Origin: SIG402 sp045639045
GTDB taxonomy: Bacteria > Bacillota > Clostridia > Christensenellales > Borkfalkiaceae
Assembly (NCBI GenBank): GCA_045639045.1
Contig: JAZUCI010000097.1
Span: forward strand, 1-21,409
Direction of reading: 5' to 3'
DNA length: 21,409 nt
In this document: one piece after another, positions 15,379-21,409 of the stretch
Position numbering within the stretch: the first letter of the stretch is position 1
Layout: every line of letters begins with the position of its first letter
The notes under the pieces: generated by a model
What the model was told of the DNA's origin: nothing
The model's input: the letters and a program-made list of their open reading frames with translations, nothing else
Database searches by the model: none
Translations under genes and position numbers: made by a program

Positions 15379-15816
15379 TTAGATCATAATACCAAGAACT
15401 AACGCCAAAATCGCGTAGAATTCTACCATTGCGGGGAACAGAACGTATTTACCGGAGCCCGCGCTGTTTTTGCCGATTGCATAAATACAGGATGCCGCGG
15501 TTTTTCCTTGTAAAATTGCGGATGCCATACCCGTAATCCCTAAGGCGATTGCCGCGCCGAACAAGCCCCAACCTGCGGATACTGCCGCGCCAACTGCGGG
15601 AAGCGCGCTAATCTTCATTACAGCAAGTACGAATCCGTAAATACCTTGCGTTGCGGGAAGCAACGCTAAAACGATGATTTTGGAAAACTTTTTGCCGTCC
15701 TCCGCCATAACGCCCGCCGAAGCCGCGCCCGTTTTGTACAAACCGTAAGCCGAACCTGCGCCGCAAAGAATCATGCACAGGGCAAGACCGATAATACCTA
15801 TTGCTCTACCATCCAT
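15379..15816 (-). CDS. ntpK: V-type ATPase membrane ring subunit K, predicted Na+-binding
   Basis: This 145-residue, four-helix proteolipid forms the rotating membrane ring. The second helix carries LLPATQGIYGF and the fourth PAMVEFYAIL. Aligned by eye with E. hirae NtpK, the sodium ligands Leu61, Thr64, Gln65, Gln110 and Glu139 and the nearby Tyr68 correspond to Leu53, Thr56, Gln57, Gln103, Glu132 and Tyr60 here. The first hairpin has Gln instead of a second acidic residue, so there is one ion site per four helices. Established E. hirae work makes this set diagnostic of Na+; that this enzyme uses Na+ is inference. A strong GGAGG site precedes the ATG, consistent with the need for many copies. 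Confidence 0.94.
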   Translation of the reverse strand: MDGRAIGIIGLALCMILCGAGSAYGLYKTGAASAGVMAEDGKKFSKIIVLALLPATQGIYGFVLAVMKISALPAVGAAVSAGWGLFGAAIALGITGMASAILQGKTAASCIYAIGKNSAGSGKYVLFPAMVEFYAILALVLGIMI

Positions 15817-15857
15817 TGTTTTTTCCTCCGAAAAAATATTTTTATTGTTTTTATTTT

Positions 15858-15877
15858 CACCCGCCGAAGTGGGGGTT
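15858..15877 (-). other. Small UUCG-loop hairpin between ntpI and ntpK
   Basis: In the 65-nt spacer, the longest inside the operon, the mRNA can form a short stem closed by C(UUCG)G with CCC/GGG below a single mismatch. It sits just after the ntpI stop and upstream of the strong ntpK ribosome site. It may mark a processing or stability point that lifts ring-subunit output, but it is short and could be chance. Confidence 0.25.
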
Positions 15878-15881
15878 AACC

Positions 15882-17876
15882 TTATTTGTTTTCGGGCACG
15901 AAATATCCGTGCGCCAAAGTGCTGCCAAAGGGGGTAAACAACTCCCCTTCCCCTTCGTAGAATTTACCGAAGAACTCTACGTATTGAAGTCTGGAATCGT
16001 GAATATACGCGCCAAGCAAACTGATTGCCAGGTTAAATAGGTTACCAACTACGATAATCAAAACGCCGAACACAATACCTACGATCCCTTGGGGAAATAA
16101 AAGCCCGATAGCCAAAGTGTTTGTAAATATGGAAGCGATTTGCGCCCCCGAAAGCATTAAGCCGTATAAACGCGCGTAGCTTAAAATATCCGACATATAG
16201 TTGATTAAGCCGTACGCCGAGGAAAACACCTTAATCACTTTACCCGCGCCCCGTTCGGTAATGCCCGAAGTTAAAATAGCCAAACCAAACAGCCCCGCGG
16301 TTGCATAACCCGCGTATGCGGTGTACGTTGCCTTGGTAACTGCGGAAAATACCCAAAAAATCAAGGTAAATAGCGCAAACGCCCAAGCAAGCCCCGAAAA
16401 AACGCCTTCTACGATTTTTCCTCTACTAAAACTTTGTACCGCCTTCATCAATTGACCAAAGGCAATATGCACCGTTCCAAGCCCCAAGCACCACAATAGC
16501 ATTGAAGGAATGCTAATACCGGCAAGAGAAACTTTTGCGTTAATCGCATCGATGTTTGCCGCGTAAAAATTGCGGTATCCGTCGTTTAAAACTTCACGTA
16601 ACAATCCATAACCGAACCAACTATCAAACAGAGCTCCGAATAGAATTGCAAAAAATCCGCCGAAAGCGAACACTTTTGCCATTCGGTAGGTTGCCGAGCC
16701 TTTCCGTTGACGACTTGCAAACCAAAATCCGCCCAAAATCATCAACAGTCCGTATCCCGCATCCCCCATAATTAGCCCCATAAACAAGGAGAAGAAGAAG
16801 GACATCATACGGTTAGGATCCAGCGCGCCGTAAGCGGGCACCGAATACATATTGGTTACGAATTCAAAATTTTCTACCGCTTTGCCGTTTTTAACTAGCG
16901 TTGGGGCAAATTCTTCCCTTTTTACGGGGGTAAAATCTATCACGTACGAAGAAGCGGTTTCAGCAACGGATTTTCTTACCCTTTCGGTCATTTCGGTAGG
17001 AACGTATCCTTCGATTACCGCGGTGGTTTTCGTTCCAACCACGTCCCCTTTCGCTTTTGATTTTTCCACTTGATAGGAAAGAAAATCCGCATAAAGTTTT
17101 AAAAGCAAGATTTTATCCGCAAAAGACAGCAGTTGCTCGTCCACTTCCGTTTGCCGTTTTAAATTTTCTTTTTCTTCTTGATTTAAGGTGGCAATTACTT
17201 CCTTTGCATTTTCGTTAGAAGAATACGGACATTTTTGGAAACCGTAAGAAGATAACGTCGTTTCCACTTTTTGTTTTTCCGTTTTAGGAAGAAGGGCAAC
17301 AAGCACGTTACCACCTTTTGCGGCGCCCAAAATTTCGGTTTTTACGTCTTTGATTTCGCCTAATTCCTTTACGCAATCCGAAGTTTTATCAAAGGGCAAA
17401 ACGCCAAGCAGCGTTGCCGTATATCTCGTATCTGCATAGAAGGAGAAGGGGTGTGATAAACAGGCGTACGGCTCGTACGCGCGCGCCCTTGCGGAAAGTT
17501 TTGCGTTTTCCGCCTTTAACTGCAAGTTTTTATCGCATAACGCTTGAATTCGTTGAAGGATTTCTTCCGCTTCCGCCGTACGGCTTCCCATATCGAAAAA
17601 CTGCGTTCGCGTTACCGAAAACCCATCTTTTACGGGTTGGATTTCGCATTTAGGAAGCCTTTCTTTTGCCATAAGAATTGCTTCCACCGCTTTTTCCGCG
17701 CCCGCGATTTTTTCTAATATCGGGGTAACGTCCTCCGCGCTTAAGCGTTCAGCGTTTTCGTAGTCCTCCGTTTTTTTGATTTGTACCGAACCCGTTTTAG
17801 AAAAAGCGTCGTAAATCGCATCCTTTTCCCCGTCCAAACAAACCAAAGTCATTAAGGACATTTCAGAAATTGCCAT
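15882..17876 (-). CDS. ntpI: V-type ATPase subunit I (membrane stator, a-type)
   Basis: Subunit I holds the ion half-channels beside the K ring and anchors the peripheral stalks. The 664-residue protein has a cytoplasmic half (about 1-335) with coiled-coil segments, and a membrane half of about seven to eight hydrophobic helices starting at MMSFFFSLFMGLIMGDAGYG. The ion-path arginines expected for the family are Arg569 in DILSYARLYGLMLSG and Arg629 in HDSRLQYVEFFGKFYEG. GGAGG lies 7 nt before the ATG, and the start overlaps the end of ntpF by 14 nt. Confidence 0.94.
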   Translation of the reverse strand: MAISEMSLMTLVCLDGEKDAIYDAFSKTGSVQIKKTEDYENAERLSAEDVTPILEKIAGAEKAVEAILMAKERLPKCEIQPVKDGFSVTRTQFFDMGSRTAEAEEILQRIQALCDKNLQLKAENAKLSARARAYEPYACLSHPFSFYADTRYTATLLGVLPFDKTSDCVKELGEIKDVKTEILGAAKGGNVLVALLPKTEKQKVETTLSSYGFQKCPYSSNENAKEVIATLNQEEKENLKRQTEVDEQLLSFADKILLLKLYADFLSYQVEKSKAKGDVVGTKTTAVIEGYVPTEMTERVRKSVAETASSYVIDFTPVKREEFAPTLVKNGKAVENFEFVTNMYSVPAYGALDPNRMMSFFFSLFMGLIMGDAGYGLLMILGGFWFASRQRKGSATYRMAKVFAFGGFFAILFGALFDSWFGYGLLREVLNDGYRNFYAANIDAINAKVSLAGISIPSMLLWCLGLGTVHIAFGQLMKAVQSFSRGKIVEGVFSGLAWAFALFTLIFWVFSAVTKATYTAYAGYATAGLFGLAILTSGITERGAGKVIKVFSSAYGLINYMSDILSYARLYGLMLSGAQIASIFTNTLAIGLLFPQGIVGIVFGVLIIVVGNLFNLAISLLGAYIHDSRLQYVEFFGKFYEGEGELFTPFGSTLAHGYFVPENK

Positions 17877-18183
17877 TTTCCATCCTCCGTAAAATTTCGC
17901 CGGACAGTTCTTCTGCGCGTGGAGAAGTTTCCTCCCTTAAAGCGCGAGCTTGCGCTTCCGCATTGCGCTCAATTTCCCGTTTGCGGATTTCGGCAGTTTT
18001 TTCCGCTTGCGCCATAATTTCGGCGTGCATTTCCTTTGCCTTTACCTTAGCGCTTTCCATACGGGCAAGATATTCCGCGTCTGCTTGCGCGCGCATTTGG
18101 GCGGCTACTTCTTCCGCTTGCTTTCTCATCGCGTCCGCCTTAGCTTCCGCTTCGCGAATTTCGGTTAAAAGACGTTCAATCAT
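17863..18183 (-). CDS. ntpF: V-type ATPase small coiled-coil stalk subunit (G/H type, NtpF)
   Basis: The 106-residue product is almost wholly helical, rich in Ala, Glu, Lys and Arg with heptad spacing (EAEAKADAMRKQAEEVAAQMRAQ and onward), as expected for the partner of subunit E in the peripheral stalk. Sequence alone would only say coiled coil; its position as first gene before ntpI, as in E. hirae ntpF, makes the assignment. I chose the ATG at 18181-18183, 5 nt after AGGTGG. The GTG at 18192 lies inside that ribosome site and is unlikely to be used. Confidence 0.85.
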   Translation of the reverse strand: MIERLLTEIREAEAKADAMRKQAEEVAAQMRAQADAEYLARMESAKVKAKEMHAEIMAQAEKTAEIRKREIERNAEAQARALREETSPRAEELSGEILRRMENGNF

Positions 18184-18198
18184 ATAACCCACCTTAAT

Positions 18199-18256
18199 AA
18201 AAAAAGCCCGTCGACAACGGTTACCGCTTTAGACCGCGGTAACTGTTGCGACAGAC
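18199..18256 (-). terminator. Strong intrinsic terminator inside the ATPase operon leader
   Basis: A hairpin of about 20 bp (18206-18256) has an 8-bp perfect top stem GUUACCGC/GCGGUAAC, an 8-nt loop, one A-C mismatch and one bulged U below, and then seven U residues (18199-18205). It is about 93 nt after the pheT stop, so it can end pheST transcripts. It also lies downstream of the consensus promoter at 18284-18312 and only 15 nt before the ntpF start, so ATPase transcripts must read through it. Confidence 0.88.
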
Positions 18257-18270
18257 TCCACCTTAAAATT

Positions 18271-18284
18271 TTACTTCTAAGTAA
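18271..18284. promoter_or_regulatory. Inverted repeat at the ATPase transcription start
   Basis: TTACTT-CT-AAGTAA is a perfect 6-bp dyad with a 2-nt centre. It touches the downstream end of the -10 box and covers the predicted start near 18277, a placement typical of repressor operators. In RNA it could form only a very small hairpin. No known regulator motif is recognised. Confidence 0.35.
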
Positions 18285-18312
18285 TTATAGCAAAGTTGTT
18301 TATTGTTGTCAA
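18284..18312 (-). promoter_or_regulatory. Consensus sigma-A promoter of the V-type ATPase operon
   Basis: A perfect TTGACA (18307-18312), a 17-nt spacer and a perfect TATAAT (18284-18289) lie on the minus strand. It is the only convincing promoter between pheT and ntpF and predicts a leader of about 94 nt. Confidence 0.9.
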
Positions 18313-18348
18313 TACTTTTTTTATTTTTTATACGGAAAGGTCTCTAAT

Positions 18349-20745
18349 TTATCTTAAAACTGCGCCAACAGCGGTTTGCAACGCACTAAGCACGTTGGTT
18401 TTTGCAGTTTCCACCTCGCCTTGCTCCAAAGTACGGTCCAAAGAGCCGAAATGCAGGGAGAACGCCATACTCTTTTTACCCGCTTCTACTTGCGCGCCTT
18501 CGTATACGTCAAACAGCTTCGCTTCTTTTAAAAATTCGCCCGCGTTTGCGTAAATTACGGATAAAATTTCCCCACAGGTTACCGTTTTTAATACGGTTAC
18601 CGCAATATCCACCGTGCTTTCGGGATAGCGAGAAATGGGTTTTACTGCAATTTTCTTATTGAATTGGCGTTCAAGCAAATCATAATCCAATTCCGCCACG
18701 TATACGCGTTTTTCCAAGCCATATCTTTCGGCGTAAACGGGGTGAATTTCCCCAAATCCACCTAAAAGTACGCCGTTTGCGCTTACCGTTGCTTTTCTGG
18801 TGGGATGATAGTAATGCTTGCCCCCCGCAGCAATTTCCACGGTTACGCCAAAGGAACGGCAAAATTCTTCCACGATTCCTTTCATTGCGTAAAAATCAAT
18901 ACCTTCCCCGTACGCGCCCACGATAACGTGGTTCTTTTCTACGGGAAGATCGCTACCGGTAAGGGGCTTATCCGTGTGATAGGTACGCGCAAATTCGAAC
19001 AGTTTTACGGTTTCGTTTTTGCGGTTTTGATTAAAGGAAAGCACGTTTAACATACTGGGCACAAGCGTAGTACGCATTACCGAATAATCTTCACCCAAGG
19101 GATTCATTAAACGGATAAATTTATACTCGCTAGAAGTTTTATCCAAATCCAGCTTATCGTATTCCTTTTCGGAAATAAAGCTATACGTTACGGTTTCCTG
19201 TAAGCCAAAACCCGCAAGGGTTTCACGCATACGTTCTACGTCCTTTTGTGCGGTGTTTCTGCCGCCGTCCGTAACCTTTGCAAAGTTTAACAAAGTACCC
19301 GAAATGTTATCGTAGCCGTACATGCGGATAATTTCTTCTGCCAAATCGGCGTAATCTTCTACGTCTTCGCGGTATTCGGGTACAAATACGGTAAGCACAC
19401 CGTTATTTACGCTTGCTTCAAAATGCAGGGCGGTTAAAATATCCACGATGCGTTCTTCGCTTACGTCAATACCAAGCAAATCGCAAATGCGCGAAACGGG
19501 GGTAACGATTTTGCGTTTTTCCTGCGTTTCCGCGTTGCAATCAATTTTGCCGGACAAAATTTCGCCCGCTTTTAACTGATAAATCAAGGAAAGCGCACGT
19601 TGCATAGCCACGCCCGTGGTATACGAATCCACACCCTTTTCAAAGCGCGCGGAGGAATCCGAACGCTGACCTAAAGTGCGGGAGGTACGGCGGATATTAT
19701 CACGCTTAAATTTAGCGGATTCAAATACTAAATTTTTGGTTCCTTCGGTAATACCCGAATCCAAACCGCCCATAACGCCTGCAATGCAAACGGGTTTTTC
19801 CCCATCGCAAATCATTAAGTTATCTTCGGTTAAATGGAACTCCTTCTTATCCAAAGTTACGATGGTTTCCCCTACCTTGGCGCGGCGAACCACAATTTCC
19901 CCACCGCCAAGTTTATCCTTATCAAAGGCGTGCATGGGTTGCCCCATTTCCATCAAAACGAAGTTGGTGATATCAACCAAGTTACTGATACCGCGAATTC
20001 CAACGAGGAACAGTCTTTTTCTCATCCATAAGGGAGATTGCTCGATTTTTACGTTTTGAACGCCGGTTGCAACGTAGCGGGGGCACAACTCCGAATCTTC
20101 CACGCGTACCTTTACGAAATCCGTAACGCTTTCGGCTACCGTTTCGTAAGAAAGGTTGGGCGCTTTTAAGGGTTTACCCAAAACTGCGGCTACTTCCCTT
20201 GCAATGCCGTAAACGCATTGGCAATCGGGGCGGTTAGAGGTAACGCCGATATCAAACACAATATCGTCCAAGCCAAGCGCTTCTTTAATATTCATACCCA
20301 AGGGATATTCTTCCTTCAAACGCAAAATACCGTTAATGGATGCGCCGGGATAAAAATCGTCCGTAATACCAAGTTCTTCCCCGGAACAGAACATACCGTA
20401 GGATTCTACGCCACGGATTTGACCGTTGTTAATAACGCCGCCACCATACAAGGTTGCCCCGTCTAATGCAACGGGAACCAAATCCCCTACTTCAATATTT
20501 TTTGCGCTGGTGATAATTTGCAGTTTTCCCTTATCACCTGCGTCAATTTGCCACACGTTCAACTTGTCCGCGTTGGGGTGCTTTTCTACCGAAAGCAGTT
20601 TGGCAACCACGATACCGCTGACGTTTTTGAACACGTCTACCATTTCTTCTACTTCAAACCCGCAGGAAAACAGTTTTGCTTGCAGTTCTTCGGCAGAAAC
20701 GTCAATATCCACGTAATCTTTTAACCATCTTAAAGGTGCTAACAT
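18349..20745 (-). CDS. pheT: Phenylalanyl-tRNA synthetase beta subunit
   Basis: The 798-residue beta chain of the (alpha-beta)2 synthetase edits mischarged Tyr-tRNA-Phe and binds the tRNA. Domains appear in the standard bacterial order: an EMAP-like tRNA-binding fold (about 40-150, with VEKHPNADKLNVWQIDAG), the B3/B4 editing region (ITNFVLMEMGQPMHAFD), B5 (about 400-475), the catalytic-like core with MNPLGEDYSVMRTTLVPSML, and a C-terminal anticodon-binding FDX-ACB domain (about 703-798, starting PISRYPESTVDIAVTV). Length is normal. GGAGG is 9 nt before the ATG and the gene starts 15 nt after pheS. Confidence 0.96.
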   Translation of the reverse strand: MLAPLRWLKDYVDIDVSAEELQAKLFSCGFEVEEMVDVFKNVSGIVVAKLLSVEKHPNADKLNVWQIDAGDKGKLQIITSAKNIEVGDLVPVALDGATLYGGGVINNGQIRGVESYGMFCSGEELGITDDFYPGASINGILRLKEEYPLGMNIKEALGLDDIVFDIGVTSNRPDCQCVYGIAREVAAVLGKPLKAPNLSYETVAESVTDFVKVRVEDSELCPRYVATGVQNVKIEQSPLWMRKRLFLVGIRGISNLVDITNFVLMEMGQPMHAFDKDKLGGGEIVVRRAKVGETIVTLDKKEFHLTEDNLMICDGEKPVCIAGVMGGLDSGITEGTKNLVFESAKFKRDNIRRTSRTLGQRSDSSARFEKGVDSYTTGVAMQRALSLIYQLKAGEILSGKIDCNAETQEKRKIVTPVSRICDLLGIDVSEERIVDILTALHFEASVNNGVLTVFVPEYREDVEDYADLAEEIIRMYGYDNISGTLLNFAKVTDGGRNTAQKDVERMRETLAGFGLQETVTYSFISEKEYDKLDLDKTSSEYKFIRLMNPLGEDYSVMRTTLVPSMLNVLSFNQNRKNETVKLFEFARTYHTDKPLTGSDLPVEKNHVIVGAYGEGIDFYAMKGIVEEFCRSFGVTVEIAAGGKHYYHPTRKATVSANGVLLGGFGEIHPVYAERYGLEKRVYVAELDYDLLERQFNKKIAVKPISRYPESTVDIAVTVLKTVTCGEILSVIYANAGEFLKEAKLFDVYEGAQVEAGKKSMAFSLHFGSLDRTLEQGEVETAKTNVLSALQTAVGAVLR

Positions 20746-20760
20746 CCTATTTCCCCTCCG

Positions 20761-21409
20761 TTATTTATCAAATTCTTTTAAGAAACGTACGTCGTTTTCA
20801 AACAACATTTTCATATTGGGAATACCGTACTTTAACATTGCGATACGTTCCACGCCCATACCGAACGCAAAGCCAGAGTATTCATCGGGATCCAAACCGC
20901 AGTTTTTGATTACGTTGCGGTGTACCATACCTGCGCCAAGAACTTCAATCCAGCCCGTGCCCTTGCAAAGATTGCATCCCTTACCCTTGCAACGGAAGCA
21001 GGATACGTCCACTTCTACGCTGGGTTCGGTAAAGGGGAAATAAGAAGGACGGAAACGGGTTTTGGTTTCATCACCAAACAGCTTTGCGGCAAACGCGTCC
21101 AAAGCCCCCTTCAAATCGCAAAGGGTAACCTTTTTATCCACAACAATCCCTTCCACCTGTTGGAACATGGGAGAGTGGGTTGCGTCGTCGTCGCTTCTGT
21201 AAACCTTACCGGGGGAAAGCACCTTGATAGGCGGTTGTTTTTGCTCCAAACAACGGATTTGCCCGGGAGAAGTGTGGGGGCGAAGCACCACGTTTTCGGT
21301 AATATAAAAGGTATCCTGCATATCGCGCGCAGGGTGATCCTTGGGAATATTTAACGCTTGGAAGGTGTAATAGTCCGTATCAATTTCGGGCCCTTCGAAA
21401 ATTTCAAAG
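20761..21409 (-). CDS. pheS: Phenylalanyl-tRNA synthetase alpha subunit (C-terminal part)
   Basis: Only the last 215 residues are in the window; the frame runs off the edge at 21409, so roughly 125 N-terminal residues are missing. The visible part begins FEIFEGPEIDTDYYTFQALN and is the catalytic core that activates Phe and charges tRNA-Phe. Class II motif 2 reads MFQQVEGIVVD, and motif 3 is GFAFGMGVERIAMLKYGI near the C-terminus. Between them a CxxCxGxGCxxCxGTGW segment holds four cysteines in two pairs, a zinc-ribbon-like loop seen in many clostridial PheS proteins. The internal ATG at 21319-21321 is not the start, since the conserved fold continues upstream of it. It is directly followed by pheT. 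Confidence 0.96.
   Translation of the reverse strand, partial: FEIFEGPEIDTDYYTFQALNIPKDHPARDMQDTFYITENVVLRPHTSPGQIRCLEQKQPPIKVLSPGKVYRSDDDATHSPMFQQVEGIVVDKKVTLCDLKGALDAFAAKLFGDETKTRFRPSYFPFTEPSVEVDVSCFRCKGKGCNLCKGTGWIEVLGAGMVHRNVIKNCGLDPDEYSGFAFGMGVERIAMLKYGIPNMKMLFENDVRFLKEFDK

Noticed and set aside
18227..18265. Ten-codon GTG-started leader peptide (MESVATVTAV) in the ATPase leader
   Set aside because: No ribosome site precedes the GTG, there is no run of codons for one scarce amino acid with biological sense here, and the frame lies mostly within the terminator stem.
18199..18270. T-box riboswitch in the ATPase leader (AGGTGG and ACCGCGG strings)
   Set aside because: The two strings resemble the T-box core but are about 17 nt apart instead of contiguous, and there is no room for a specifier-bearing stem I between the promoter and the hairpin.
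1..21409. CRISPR arrays, insertion sequences, tRNA or rRNA genes, phage or defence genes
   Set aside because: Reading both strands showed no repeated spacer pattern, transposase motifs, cloverleaf-like segments or defence-family domains; essentially all sequence is covered by housekeeping genes on one strand.

Overview
The window is one long run of minus-strand genes from a low-to-mid GC Firmicute. Strong AGGAG-type ribosome-binding sites, three near-consensus sigma-A promoters with 17-bp spacers, tight ATGA-type gene overlaps, a lipoprotein signal and a bacterial V-type (A/V) ATPase all point to an uncultured anaerobic Clostridia-like bacterium. I cannot name the genus. Reading in the direction of transcription (high to low coordinates) the order is pheS (partial)-pheT, then a nine-gene V-type ATPase operon, then an eight-gene aromatic amino acid operon, then a solute-binding lipoprotein gene.

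Region 1 (18349-21409) encodes phenylalanyl-tRNA synthetase. Region 2 (9672-18312) holds a consensus promoter, a leader containing a strong intrinsic terminator, and the ATPase genes ntpF-I-K-E-C-G-A-B-D, the order known from Enterococcus hirae. It ends in a clean terminator. The K subunit keeps the residues that bind Na+ in the E. hirae enzyme, so a sodium pump is the likely function.

Region 3 (1401-9631) is a self-contained pathway operon: aroF-tyrA-aroB-aroA-aroC-pheA-aroE/K fusion-aroQ. It covers all seven steps from PEP and erythrose-4-phosphate to chorismate, plus both prephenate branches toward Phe and Tyr. No trp gene is present.

The most notable element is ahead of aroF (9446-9631). 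A promoter is followed by a 19-codon reading frame, MKNTFAFYYFGYFFFEKPY, in which 10 of 19 residues are Phe or Tyr. Next comes an RNA segment able to form an antiterminator, then a perfect terminator hairpin with a U-tract just before aroF. This is the architecture of a ribosome-mediated transcription attenuator sensing charged tRNA-Phe and tRNA-Tyr, and it matches the operon's two end products. It looks like the least described item in the window.

Region 4 (1-1419) holds a LivJ-family binding-protein gene whose promoter is embedded in the terminator hairpin of the aromatic operon. There are no rRNA or tRNA genes, CRISPR arrays, insertion sequences or phage genes, and no gene-free stretch over 300 bases.
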